Source: Paraburkholderia rhizosphaerae (GTDB taxonomy: Bacteria > Pseudomonadota > Gammaproteobacteria > Burkholderiales > Burkholderiaceae). From it: a stretch of 51,162 nt of DNA. This document shows positions 1-8,551 of the stretch, piece by piece; position 1 is the stretch's first letter; each line of letters starts with the position of its first letter. The stretch covers positions 1-51,162 of the forward strand of contig NZ_SORE01000038.1 of NCBI RefSeq assembly GCF_004366595.1, read 5' to 3'. A program made the position numbers and the translations under genes. Below the pieces are notes generated by a model. The model did no database searches. It saw nothing but the letters and a program-made list of their open reading frames with translations, and was not told where the DNA came from.

Positions 1-164
1 GAATCAGTTTGCTATTCTGTTTGGCGATCGATTCACGCAGGCGCGCGGCTAACGATTCCTTTAACCGCCTCACCCACAAAAATGCGGACAGGTTCCATCG
101 AGGTGGGCCAACTTCAAACCAGGCTTCAGCTGACTCACACCTCAAGCTGTTCGGGTGCGGGGAT

Positions 165-566
165 CTACAGCACCGCCACAACCTCTACCTCGACCTTCAG
201 ACCGAAATGCAGCGGCCCCGTAGGAACCACGGCCCTCGAAGGACAAGCACTACCGGCCCAACGTGAATAGAGGCTGTTGAATTCCGGCCAGTTCACGATG
301 TCGTCGACATACACGCGCACCTGCACCAGCCGATCGATCCCGCTGCCTGCGGAAAGCAGCGCATGTTCGACGTTGTCTAGCACCTGCTGAGCCTGCTCGG
401 CAAAGGGACGATCAGTCAGCCTGGTTCCCGCGGCCGTAATGGGCAACTGACCTGAAACAAAAACAAACCCGTTCGCCACCGTCACATGGCTATAGTGGCC
501 GCCTGGCGTCGCCAGACCCGGCGTCGACGGATGATGAGGTTCCAGCGAATGATTTTCACCAGCCAT
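165..566 (-). CDS. RidA family enamine/imine deaminase
   Basis: A 133-residue protein of the RidA/YjgF/UK114 family, which hydrolyses reactive enamines and imines such as 2-aminoacrylate released by PLP dehydratases. The family's conserved Arg is in the PSRAVVP segment, and the VEVEVVAV end matches the family's last strand with its Glu. The ATG at 566 is used because the family homology begins a few residues later. It overlaps the end of the upstream PLP enzyme gene by 11 bp, so the two are probably co-translated. Context suggests it clears the dehydratase's enamine product. Family is certain; substrate is inferred. Confidence 0.88.
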   Translation of the reverse strand: MAGENHSLEPHHPSTPGLATPGGHYSHVTVANGFVFVSGQLPITAAGTRLTDRPFAEQAQQVLDNVEHALLSAGSGIDRLVQVRVYVDDIVNWPEFNSLYSRWAGSACPSRAVVPTGPLHFGLKVEVEVVAVL

Positions 567-1716
567 GAAAGCGGCTCCATACGTTAAGTGCCCCAGTCGA
601 TTCCAGCGCCTGGTATTCGGGAAACTGCGCGCCTGTCGCGCAAGCGTGATTCGGCAGGATGCGCAGTCGCGTGCCGACAGGAAAGCGCGCTTTGACGTCG
701 TCGTCGCCGGACGCGCGGCCGGCATCGACCGAAGCCAGAATCCCGTGTTCCTGGTTCGCGCCAATCAGCAAATAGCCGTCGAGCGGCGTGCCATCGAGCG
801 AGCACGGCTGTCCATAGCCGAAATCGCGCGACTGTTTCGACGTGCCGCGATCGCGGCTCATCGCCATCCAGCCCGCGTCGACGATAACCCAGCCCTTGTC
901 CTGTTGATGGCCGATAACGGTGGTGAGCACACTAAGCGCGATGTCGTCGATCGTGCATACACCGACGTTGTGCATCACGAGATCGAAAAATGCGTAGACG
1001 CCGGCGCGGACCTCGGTCACGCCGTCGAGGCGGCGCGCTGCTAACGCAGTCGGCGTCGAGCCGACGCTGACCACCTCGCACGGGATACCTGCGTCACGCA
1101 GACGTTGCGCAGCGCGCACGCAGCCGGCGCGTTCCTGCTCGGCGAGCGCCGCTAACGCTTCCTGCGTATTCAACTCGTAGCTCGAGCCCGCATGCGTGAG
1201 CACGCCGCCAACCTTGACGCCACCGTCATGCAGAATGCGCCCGACTTCCAGCAGCGCCGGTTCTTCCGGCGTGATGCCGGAGCGATGCCCATCGGTATCC
1301 ACTTCGATCCACACTTCAAGTGGTTCATCCGCGGTTCGGCAAAACTCGACGATTCCCGCCGCGGCGCTCGCGTTATCGACGATGATCTTCAGATCGCATC
1401 CGTGTTTCCTGAGCGCCATCACTCGGGGAAGTCTGGACGGCACGATGCTGACCGCGTAGAGAATGTCCGTCATGCCCGCGGCGAAGAAGCTTTCCGCTTC
1501 CTTCAGCGTTGAAACCGTAATGCCTTGCGCGCCAGCCTCGATCTGCGCCCGCACGACATCGACGCATTTCGAAGTCTTCACATGCGGCCGGAATTTCACG
1601 CCGAGCGCGTTCATTCGCTGCTGCATCGATGCAATGTTCTGTTTCATCCGGCCGACATCGATGATGGCCGCAGGGGTATCGATTAGATCGAGCGTCATGA
1701 TGTTTTCGGGTGTCAT
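556..1716 (-). CDS. D-serine dehydratase-like (DSD1/D-threonine aldolase family) PLP enzyme
   Basis: A 386-residue fold-type III PLP enzyme of the alanine-racemase-like DSD1/D-threonine aldolase family. The PLP lysine is K47 in RPHVKTSK. The metal site near the C-terminus is NHACATGA, with H357 and C359. From family knowledge, HxC is the zinc pair of D-serine dehydratases and D-threonine aldolases use HxD, so a dehydratase acting on a D-3-hydroxy amino acid is the better guess. Its start shares ATGA with the stop of the upstream HAD gene and its end overlaps ridA. This is a tight three-gene operon. The exact substrate is unknown. Confidence 0.87.
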   Translation of the reverse strand: MTPENIMTLDLIDTPAAIIDVGRMKQNIASMQQRMNALGVKFRPHVKTSKCVDVVRAQIEAGAQGITVSTLKEAESFFAAGMTDILYAVSIVPSRLPRVMALRKHGCDLKIIVDNASAAAGIVEFCRTADEPLEVWIEVDTDGHRSGITPEEPALLEVGRILHDGGVKVGGVLTHAGSSYELNTQEALAALAEQERAGCVRAAQRLRDAGIPCEVVSVGSTPTALAARRLDGVTEVRAGVYAFFDLVMHNVGVCTIDDIALSVLTTVIGHQQDKGWVIVDAGWMAMSRDRGTSKQSRDFGYGQPCSLDGTPLDGYLLIGANQEHGILASVDAGRASGDDDVKARFPVGTRLRILPNHACATGAQFPEYQALESTGALNVWSRFHGW

Positions 1717-2384
1717 GGTTGGGAGGTCGACTCGAAGCGCCTAGCCCACCAGACGAGCGAATCGAGAGTAGGGGATTCGAAGTCCGGTGTCCGTGCACCG
1801 GCGACGAGCGGCAAGCCGATCCGGTTGTGCCAATATGTGCGCAATCCGACCGCAGCTGTGCCGAACATGTCGTAGCTGGAGCCGGCGACGAACGCCGCGT
1901 CCTGCGGCGAAACGTTTAGCTTATCGAGCGCAAGCTGATAGGGGCGCGGATCGGGTTTATAGGCACCGGCTTCTTCCGCGGTAACGATCGCATCCCACTG
2001 AACGGGCAGAATCGATGCGGCTTGTTGACCGAGTCGATTCGAGCAATTGGTGACCACGGCCAGCTTGCAGTGATGCCGCAACTGCTGCAATGCCTGTACG
2101 GAACCACTCCACGGAGCTAGCTCAAGCCAGTTGTCCTCGAGCACTTGCGGCGCCGATTCAGGAAGTCCAACCTGTTTCGCGGCCTGTTTGACGAGCGTTT
2201 CGTATTCGACGTACTCACCGCAGCCATAGGTGAGCCGCAGATACTCCGCACGCCAGGCTCGCCCCGCCTGTTCAGAACCCGCGGAGCGATTCCACAGTGT
2301 CCACGAGTCGAGCAATGCGGTCAGAAGGTCGAACAGCACGGCTTTCGGATAGCGGGCAACGGGCGAAGCGTGTTCGGAGTGCAT
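1713..2384 (-). CDS. HAD superfamily hydrolase, haloacid-dehalogenase-like
   Basis: A 223-residue HAD protein. Motif I is FDLLTALLDS with nucleophile D19. The Asp two residues later, needed by HAD phosphatases, is Leu. Motif II is VVTNCSN, the lysine lies in AYKPDPRPY, and motif III is in GSSYDMFGTAAVG. This resembles type II 2-haloacid dehalogenases, whose D+2 position is also not Asp. The start at 2384 has AAGG close upstream. It is the first gene of the operon with the PLP dehydratase and RidA, with a LysR-type box and a TATAAT upstream. Its role in the pathway is unclear. Confidence 0.82.
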   Translation of the reverse strand: MHSEHASPVARYPKAVLFDLLTALLDSWTLWNRSAGSEQAGRAWRAEYLRLTYGCGEYVEYETLVKQAAKQVGLPESAPQVLEDNWLELAPWSGSVQALQQLRHHCKLAVVTNCSNRLGQQAASILPVQWDAIVTAEEAGAYKPDPRPYQLALDKLNVSPQDAAFVAGSSYDMFGTAAVGLRTYWHNRIGLPLVAGARTPDFESPTLDSLVWWARRFESTSQP

Positions 2385-2418
2385 AGACCTTGGTAATCGG
2401 AATCCAGAGATGAATCCG

Positions 2419-2424
2419 ATTATA
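2419..2424 (-). promoter_or_regulatory. Candidate -10 element of the HAD-dehydratase-ridA operon
   Basis: On the minus strand this reads TATAAT, about 35 bp in front of the HAD start codon. No good -35 lies 16-18 bp further up, as expected for a promoter that needs an activator. The LysR-type box at 2462-2478 would sit at roughly -50 to -66 of the implied start site. Confidence 0.5.
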
Positions 2425-2461
2425 GGTTTCGATACGCGCTCGTGCGTTAAGGCAAATTAAC

Positions 2462-2478
2462 TCTATCATTCAGATAGA
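2462..2478. promoter_or_regulatory. LysR-type operator (T-N11-A palindrome)
   Basis: A perfect inverted repeat, TCTATC-ATTCA-GATAGA, containing the T-N11-A core of LysR-type recognition sites. It lies between the end of the LysR gene and the start of the HAD gene. Its placement relative to the TATAAT at 2424-2419 is that of a classic activator recognition site. It is the only clear palindrome in this 117-bp gap. Confidence 0.6.
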
Positions 2479-2501
2479 TTGAACCTGCTGCCCAACGCAC
2501 G

Positions 2502-3407
2502 TCACGTCCGCCACGGCGGCAATGGCCGGAAGCGCGCTTGCAGGTACTGCATGAAATCCCGTGTTCGTCTCGGCAAGCCGGACCGGTTATGCGTCAGTGC
2601 AATCACGTTCGCGTCGGGCGCCCTCCATGCGGGCAGCAGTCTCACCAGCGTCCCTTGCCGGATAGCGTCCGCAACGTCCCATTCGGAACGCAGAATGATG
2701 CCGCGCCCCTCGCAAGCCCAGCGGTGAATCACATCTCCATCGTTACAGCTGAGTTTCGACGCGACCCTGACGCTGCGACTGGTTTTGCCGCGGCTGAAAT
2801 GCCACAACGACACGTCTTCGTTGTTTTCGCGCAGAACGATGCACGGCAAACGCGTGAGATCATCAGGCGCCTCCGGTTGACCAAATCGTTTGACGAACGC
2901 GGGCGACGCACAGACCCATCTCGCGTTGGGCGCAATCGCATGCCCGACAAGATTCGATGCCCGCAATTCGCCGATATGCACGACCACATCGAAACGGTCG
3001 GCGGCTTCCGTGAGCGGCTGGTCCGATAGCGTCAACGCGACATCGACGTCCGGATTCTGTTGCTGAAAATCGGCGATGACCGGCGCGAGATGCCGGCGAC
3101 CGAAACCCAGCGGTGCGTTCACCTTCAATGTGCCGACCAGTCCTGCGTGGCGAACGCGCAGATCTTCCATCAGCGTATCGAATTGCTCAATCAGTTCCGA
3201 TCCACGCTGGCACAACAGCGTGCCTTCCTCCGTAAAGATCAGCTTGCGTGCAGTTCTGTCGACCAACCTCGTGCCGAGTTTCTTTTCAAGTTGCTGCAGG
3301 CGCTGCGATACCGCGGACGGCGTGAGGCCCAGCTTGCGCGCTGCGGCAATCAGGCTGCCGTTCTGCTGGATCGCAAGGAGAAAACGGATATCGGAAGAAT
3401 CGGTCAT
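2502..3407 (-). CDS. LysR family transcriptional regulator
   Basis: A 301-residue LysR regulator. The winged HTH occupies residues 1-60 (FLLAIQQNGSLIAAARKLG, SAVSQRLQQLEKKLG). The C-terminal effector domain starts near residue 90. Unlike most LysR genes it is not divergent from its target. It lies on the same strand just before the HAD-dehydratase-ridA operon, separated by the T-N11-A box. Its start directly abuts the stop of the AraC gene, so the two regulators are probably co-transcribed. The likely role is control of the D-amino-acid operon; the ligand is unknown. Confidence 0.92.
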   Translation of the reverse strand: MTDSSDIRFLLAIQQNGSLIAAARKLGLTPSAVSQRLQQLEKKLGTRLVDRTARKLIFTEEGTLLCQRGSELIEQFDTLMEDLRVRHAGLVGTLKVNAPLGFGRRHLAPVIADFQQQNPDVDVALTLSDQPLTEAADRFDVVVHIGELRASNLVGHAIAPNARWVCASPAFVKRFGQPEAPDDLTRLPCIVLRENNEDVSLWHFSRGKTSRSVRVASKLSCNDGDVIHRWACEGRGIILRSEWDVADAIRQGTLVRLLPAWRAPDANVIALTHNRSGLPRRTRDFMQYLQARFRPLPPWRT

Positions 3408-4301
3408 TTACGCCTCGAGCATCGCCTTCATATGTTTCGTATGCCGCTTCGGTGGCGCACCGAACATGCGCGCATATTCACGGCTGAATTGCGATGCGCT
3501 TTCATAGCCGACTGCAAATGCGGCCGCTTCGACGCCCATCGACTGCGACAACATCAACCGGCGAGCCTCGAGCAGACGCAATTGCTTCTGATACTGAACC
3601 GGTGTCAGCGAAGTCAGTGCCTTGAACTGGCGGTGAAACGCCGAGCGGCTGAGCTGCGCGACCGAAGCGAGCTCGTCGACATGGACCGGCGCGGCATAGC
3701 GTTGCCGCAGCGCCTGGATTGCCTGCATCACCCGCTGGGTCGGACCATCCGCAAGCGCGAATCGCGCCATGTCGCCGCCATGTGGCCCAGCGAGAAGCCA
3801 GTAGCAGATCTCGCGGATCACCAGCGGCGCGATGGTCGGGATCGCGTCCGGTGTGTCGAGCAAGCGGACGATGCGCAGCGCGCAGTCGGCCAGCGGTCCA
3901 TCAAAATCGGTGACGAAAACACCGCGACTCTGCTCGACAGCCGCTTTGGGCGGATTGGTCATCTGTTCGACGACGCCACGCATCACGCCCAGATCGAGTT
4001 CGACAATCAGTACGAGGCATGGCTTGTCAGGCCGCGCTTCGAACACGCGTCCGAGCGAAGGCGCCGTCACGCCAACCACAAGCGCCTGACCCGCGCTGTA
4101 TTCGAGTCGACTGCCACCGAACGTCGCCCACTTTGCCCCTTGCGCGACGATGCACAGCGCCGGGCTCGCGAGCCGATAGGACGGCGGCTTCGGATTGTCG
4201 GAGCGCAGGATGTAGACGCCGTCGATGGGCGTCGAATACGGGCTCGTGCCCGGCTGACGCAACGTATATCGCAGCATCGCTTTGGCCAATAGATCGGACA
4301 T
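3408..4301 (-). CDS. AraC family regulator with N-terminal cupin (AraC_N) domain
   Basis: A 297-residue regulator. The N-terminal half (SPALCIVAQGAKWATFGG, VVGVTAPSLGRV) is the AraC_N cupin type, and residues about 190-290 hold two HTH motifs (VAQLSRSAFHRQFKALT and AAFAVGYESASQFSREYARMFG). It is divergent from the SDR gene at 4446, a common arrangement for this subfamily, which often controls nearby oxidoreductases. Its stop codon immediately precedes the LysR start. No strong ribosome binding site precedes ATG 4301. Confidence 0.9.
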   Translation of the reverse strand: MSDLLAKAMLRYTLRQPGTSPYSTPIDGVYILRSDNPKPPSYRLASPALCIVAQGAKWATFGGSRLEYSAGQALVVGVTAPSLGRVFEARPDKPCLVLIVELDLGVMRGVVEQMTNPPKAAVEQSRGVFVTDFDGPLADCALRIVRLLDTPDAIPTIAPLVIREICYWLLAGPHGGDMARFALADGPTQRVMQAIQALRQRYAAPVHVDELASVAQLSRSAFHRQFKALTSLTPVQYQKQLRLLEARRLMLSQSMGVEAAAFAVGYESASQFSREYARMFGAPPKRHTKHMKAMLEA

Positions 4302-4445
4302 GGGGTTGGCAGGCTTTCAGATGAGCTCGGCCGAGCATACTCCGGCGAAGCACAATCAGGCAAAAAACAGGTGGGTTCCGGCATTCAACAGGGCGCCCTC
4401 ACATTCATACAATCGGTGCACACCTTATGTTGTGAGAGAAAACAC

Positions 4446-5222
4446 ATGTCACGAACCACCCGGCACGTTGCCAGCAAGGTAGCGATTATCACGGGCGCAA
4501 GCCGCGGTATTGGCCGCGATACCGTACTCCGTCTCGCGGCGCGAGGCGTGCGCACGATCTTCACTTATCGGTCGAATCGTGCAGAAGCGGATGCGGTCGT
4601 TGCGCTAACAACCGACGCGGGCGCGCCCGCGATTGCGCTTCAACTCGACACGAGCGTGACCGGTTCGTTTGACAGTTTCGTCGCGCGCGTGCGGGAAGCG
4701 CTCGACACGATGGACGCCGATCGTTTCGATTTTCTGGTCAATAACGCGGGCATTTCGTCTGCCGCAAGCTTCATCGAAGGTTCGGAGGACGAACTCGACA
4801 CTCAGTTCGCCGTGCATTTCAAGGCGGTCTTTCTGCTGTCGCAGAAGCTGCTTCCGCTAATGCGGGATGGCGGACGGATTGTGAACCTGTCGTCCGGGCT
4901 TGCGCGATTTGCGTTCCCTAACCGCGCGGTGTATGGCCCGATAAAGGCCGCCGTCGAAGCGCTGACGCGTTATATGGCGCTTGAATTAGGACCGCGGCGC
5001 ATCGCAGTCAATGTCGTCGCGCCCGGTGCAATTGCGACCGATTTCAGCGGTGGTATGGTCCGCGACAATCCGCAGGTTAACAAAGCGGTCGCCGATCACA
5101 CCGCGCTAGGCCGCGCCGGCCTTCCTCAAGATGTCGGTCCCGTGATCGCCGCGCTGCTTTCGGACGACTTCGGCTGGGTCAATGCGCAACGTATCGAAGT
5201 GGCTGGCGGAATCCACATCTGA
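4446..5222 (+). CDS. Short-chain dehydrogenase/reductase (SDR)
   Basis: A 258-residue classical SDR. It has the cofactor motif TGASRGIG near the N-terminus, NNAG in the middle, and the catalytic Ser (LSSG) and YGPIK as YxxxK. Length is normal for the family. ATG 4446 is chosen because GAGAG lies about 10 bp before it and the Rossmann strand starts a few residues later. It is transcribed divergently from the AraC_N regulator, its probable controller. THF/3-oxoacyl reductase-like proteins look alike, so the substrate cannot be assigned. Confidence 0.88.
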   Translation: MSRTTRHVASKVAIITGASRGIGRDTVLRLAARGVRTIFTYRSNRAEADAVVALTTDAGAPAIALQLDTSVTGSFDSFVARVREALDTMDADRFDFLVNNAGISSAASFIEGSEDELDTQFAVHFKAVFLLSQKLLPLMRDGGRIVNLSSGLARFAFPNRAVYGPIKAAVEALTRYMALELGPRRIAVNVVAPGAIATDFSGGMVRDNPQVNKAVADHTALGRAGLPQDVGPVIAALLSDDFGWVNAQRIEVAGGIHI

Positions 5223-5314
5223 TGCGTCCGCGGCACGGCGTTTGCTCGACTTCATGACTAAGCAGGCGGCACTCGCTTGCGTCGATATCCCATTTCAACT
5301 ACGGAGGATGACTC

Positions 5315-5632
5315 ATGAACAAGGCAACCAGCGCATTGATCGCGGCTATCGCACTCGCGGTATCGGGCGGCGCTTTCGCGCAGAACAGCGGCGGCGGAGG
5401 CGAGGGGGGCGGTTCGTCGAGCGGTGGCAGTACCGCCAGCCCGGCCAACCAGGTGAATGGCGTAAGAAATAGCTACGGTACGCCGGGTTCGAATGACTCG
5501 GACAGCGGCACCGCCCGGAAGCCGAACTCCGGACTGCCTGCCGCGAACAGCGGCGCGGCAAACACTCCCGCGCCGGCGACCAACAACACGTTGGCGACCC
5601 CCAGCACGAAGTCACCGGCCGCGCCTCAATAG
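5315..5632 (+). CDS. Small secreted low-complexity protein
   Basis: A 105-residue protein with a clear signal peptide (start MNKATSALIAAIALAVSGG, cleavage after AFA before QN). The mature part is rich in Gly, Ser, Asn, Pro and Ala, with no recognisable domain. A strong GGAGG lies just before ATG 5315. Such small Gly/Ser-rich exported proteins are common in Burkholderiaceae. It probably lies in the periplasm or outside the cell; the function is unknown. Confidence 0.7.
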   Translation: MNKATSALIAAIALAVSGGAFAQNSGGGGEGGGSSSGGSTASPANQVNGVRNSYGTPGSNDSDSGTARKPNSGLPAANSGAANTPAPATNNTLATPSTKSPAAPQ

Positions 5633-5659
5633 CGGTAATCTGCCGCGCCGCTAACAGCC

Positions 5660-6724
5660 TTATTGCGGCGCGGTCTCGCGCATGAAATCACCGAGCCGTT
5701 GCACGTAAGTCGTTGCGTCGGCGAGCGTGCCGTGTCCGCGGGTCTCGGCGCTCGCCGGCACCAGCAACAAACTTGCGTGTTGCAGCTGCTTGAGCGACGC
5801 CTGCATCGTGCCGGTTTCCGGCGGATTGCGTTCATCGTCCGCGGAGTTGATCGCGAGCAGCGGCGCCTTGATGCGGCTCAATCCGGGCGCCGCGTTGTAG
5901 TCGCCCGACGAGGCCCACTGGTAAACAAAGTCGTTGGCGTCGGTCTGCGGCGCCGCGAGCATCGTGTCGACCAGTTTGTCCGCTTGCGCACGCGTCGGCG
6001 CCAACGCCTGATACGCGAGCGTGCCGCCGCTCGTCGCAATCGCGAACATCGTGCTGGCCAGACGCAGCGATGGCGGCTGCACCGTGTAGTTGCCGTGATC
6101 GTAGGCCGGGTCCTGCTGGATCGATTCGACCAGCATGCGGCGCATCATCCAGTTACGCGCGGACATTTCCGTTGGCTGCGACGCCATCGGCACCAGCGCA
6201 TCCATCATGTCCGGATACTGTTCGCCCCACAGCCAGGTCTGCATCCCGCCCATCGAATAGCCGAGCACGAGGCGCAGGTGTTTGATGCCAAGTCCTTCGG
6301 TGAGCAGCCTGTATTGCGACAGCACGAGATCGTTGTAGTCGTACTGAGGAAACCGCGCGCGTAAGCCGTCCGAAGGCTTCGCTGATTTGCCGATACCGAT
6401 GCCGTCGGGCAGGACGATAAAGTACTTCGTCGCATCGAGCGGTTGGCCGGGTCCGAACAGCTTGCCGGCGAAGCGCGGCGTCAGCATGCTCGCGCCGGTG
6501 GAATTCGTGCCGTGAAGGATCAGTACCGCGGGCTTCGTCGGGTCGCCGATCGTCACATAGTGCAGGCGCAGGTTGTTCAACGTTTCGCCTGTGTGAAACG
6601 TGAAGCTCGGCGCCGTCCAGTCGCCTTCGTGAGGAGCGGGGTAGTCCTGTGCGAAACAGAAGGCGGGAAGCAAGGAAAACAGAATGTAAATAGAGGTATT
6701 TCGAAATGCCGCGAAAATGTTCAT
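5660..6724 (-). CDS. Exported alpha/beta hydrolase (homoserine-acetyltransferase-like fold)
   Basis: About 354 residues with a hydrophobic N-terminal signal (IYILFSLLPAFCFAQ). The alpha/beta core resembles the MetX-like subgroup: LHGTNSTG oxyanion region, nucleophile elbow GYSMGGMQ, Asp in NSADDERNPP and a late His in RGHGT. It is shorter than true MetX and secreted, so it is more likely an esterase or general hydrolase. The start is uncertain: ATG 6724 gives a clean signal peptide, but no good ribosome site precedes it or the upstream alternative at 6739. Confidence 0.82.
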   Translation of the reverse strand: MNIFAAFRNTSIYILFSLLPAFCFAQDYPAPHEGDWTAPSFTFHTGETLNNLRLHYVTIGDPTKPAVLILHGTNSTGASMLTPRFAGKLFGPGQPLDATKYFIVLPDGIGIGKSAKPSDGLRARFPQYDYNDLVLSQYRLLTEGLGIKHLRLVLGYSMGGMQTWLWGEQYPDMMDALVPMASQPTEMSARNWMMRRMLVESIQQDPAYDHGNYTVQPPSLRLASTMFAIATSGGTLAYQALAPTRAQADKLVDTMLAAPQTDANDFVYQWASSGDYNAAPGLSRIKAPLLAINSADDERNPPETGTMQASLKQLQHASLLLVPASAETRGHGTLADATTYVQRLGDFMRETAPQ

Positions 6725-6953
6725 GAAGGAAGGTCGCATTCGAGTGGTACTGCGAAAAGAATGCGCCATTCTAGAGCGAACAAAAGCGCGTTGCATGCCT
6801 GGCATTGCATGTGCCGTCGTCAATAGATAAGAGACAAAAAACGCCCTTCAGATTTCCCGCAAGAGGCCGTTTACCCCGCACACACCGTGGCTCCTGAAAC
6901 GTGTTCGGAAGAACCGAAGAGCCGTGCCGTCTACTCAAATGGGGTTCTGAAGT

Positions 6954-8501
6954 ATGAAGCTGTCCTTTGCTCAAAAGCTTTGGTTGCCACTGATTTTGGG
7001 CGTGTTGTGTCTGGCCGGCATATCGGTTTACAACGCTTACGATACGCGTGACATTCGGCTAGCTGAACGAAAGGCCGAGTTGAGGCACGCATCGGAGATC
7101 GCGCTGAGTGTCGTCAAGACGTTTGGCGACCAGGCCAACGCCGGCACTCTACCCGCGGCAGAAGCCCAGCGGCATGCGATGGATAGCATCCGCAACATGC
7201 GCTACGGCGACGAAGGCTATTTCGTGATCCTCGACTCGAAGCCGACCATCCTGATGCATCCGATCCAGCCCGCGTCGATCGGCAAGTATGTCGGTGACGT
7301 CAAGGATCACGACGGTGTGTACTTCTACCGGGATATCGTCTCCGCGATCAAGCGCGACGGAAGTGGATTTGTCGGGTTTGCGTTCCCGAAACCGGGTGCA
7401 TCCGAGGCGTCGCCAAAGATCATTTATGCGGCGACCTACCAGCCATGGGACTGGATTGTCACCACGGGTCTCTATGTCGACGACATCGATGCAGCGTTCC
7501 GTTCATCGCTTTTCCAGAGCCTCGCAATCCTGCTGGTGCTGGCCGGCGCGCTGTCATGCATCGTGGTGCTGCTTAATCGCGGCATCCTGCGCTCGCTCGG
7601 CGGCGAGCCCGCGTACGCGGCCGAGATTGCCAACCGGATCGCCGACAACGATCTGAGTGCGGTGGTGCAGACAGCACCCGACGACAAATCGAGCCTGCTG
7701 TTTTCAATCAAACGTATGCAAGCGCAACTGACGCAAACGATCGGTACGATCAGGGTATCGGCTCACTCGATCGCTACCGCGACTCAACAGATTGCGGCGG
7801 GCAACCAGGACCTGTCGCAGCGTACCGAACAGCAGGCCGCTTCGCTGCAACAAACGGCGGCCAGCATGGAGCAACTGACGTCCACCGTCACGCAGAACGC
7901 CGACAACGCGCGCCAGGCAAACCAGCTCGCCGCTCAGGCGGTGGCTGTCGCGGAACAGGGTGGGGAGGCGGTGTCGCGGGTCGTCGAAACCATGAAGGGC
8001 ATCAATGACAGTTCCGACAAGATTGGAGACATCGTCGGCATCATCGAGGGAATCGCGTTCCAGACCAATATCCTTGCTTTGAACGCGGCCGTTGAAGCCG
8101 CGCGGGCCGGCGAACAGGGCCGGGGCTTCGCGGTGGTGGCGTCGGAGGTGCGTTCGCTCGCACAGCGCTCGTCGGCCGCGTCCAAGGAGATCAAGGAACT
8201 GATCAACGATTCGGTCGAACGGGTGCAGGCCGGCGCAGGTTACGTGCGCGAGGCCGGCGCGAAGATGGGTGAAATCACGCACGAGATCCGGCGTGTAACC
8301 GACATCATGGCGGAGATCACGGCCGCATCGGACGAGCAGACCAAGGGGATCGGCCAGGTGAACCAGGCGGTTTCGCAAATGGACGAAACCACGCAGCAGA
8401 ATGCCGCGCTGGTCGAACAGGCTGCCGCGGCCGCCAGTTCGCTCGAGTCACAGGCGAGCGATCTGAATCGCGCGGTCTCGATGTTCCGGATGGCCCGTTA
8501 G
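6954..8501 (+). CDS. Methyl-accepting chemotaxis protein with single Cache sensor
   Basis: A 515-residue receptor. TM1 is at residues 8-25, a periplasmic sCache_2-type sensor at about 30-185 (YGDEGYFVILDSKPTILMHP, then DWIVTTGLYVDD), and TM2 at about 190-210. A linker with SLGGEP follows, typical of beta-proteobacterial receptors. The signalling tip is EGIAFQTNILALNAAVEAA with GRGFAVVASEVRSLAQRS. There is no C-terminal NWETF-type CheR tether. It detects a small molecule, perhaps a carboxylate, and signals through CheA/CheW encoded elsewhere. It stands alone, convergent with the MFS gene. Confidence 0.95.
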   Translation: MKLSFAQKLWLPLILGVLCLAGISVYNAYDTRDIRLAERKAELRHASEIALSVVKTFGDQANAGTLPAAEAQRHAMDSIRNMRYGDEGYFVILDSKPTILMHPIQPASIGKYVGDVKDHDGVYFYRDIVSAIKRDGSGFVGFAFPKPGASEASPKIIYAATYQPWDWIVTTGLYVDDIDAAFRSSLFQSLAILLVLAGALSCIVVLLNRGILRSLGGEPAYAAEIANRIADNDLSAVVQTAPDDKSSLLFSIKRMQAQLTQTIGTIRVSAHSIATATQQIAAGNQDLSQRTEQQAASLQQTAASMEQLTSTVTQNADNARQANQLAAQAVAVAEQGGEAVSRVVETMKGINDSSDKIGDIVGIIEGIAFQTNILALNAAVEAARAGEQGRGFAVVASEVRSLAQRSSAASKEIKELINDSVERVQAGAGYVREAGAKMGEITHEIRRVTDIMAEITAASDEQTKGIGQVNQAVSQMDETTQQNAALVEQAAAAASSLESQASDLNRAVSMFRMAR

Positions 8502-8511
8502 CATTCCGCCG

Positions 8512-8530
8512 GGCGCGCGCGTCGCGCGCC
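8512..8530. terminator. GC-rich hairpin between convergent genes
   Basis: Perfect stem GGCGCGCG/CGCGCGCC with a 3-base loop, between the MCP stop and the end of the MFS gene. There is no T-run on either side, so it is at best a weak bidirectional terminator. Confidence 0.35.
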
Positions 8531-8551
8531 GTGAACCGGTTGGCGCCGTCT

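Noticed and set aside
3060..4292. A 410-codon plus-strand open frame over the AraC and LysR genes
   Set aside because: It lies opposite two clear regulators, is Arg/His/Gln-rich with no family resemblance, and is a typical antisense shadow in GC-rich DNA.
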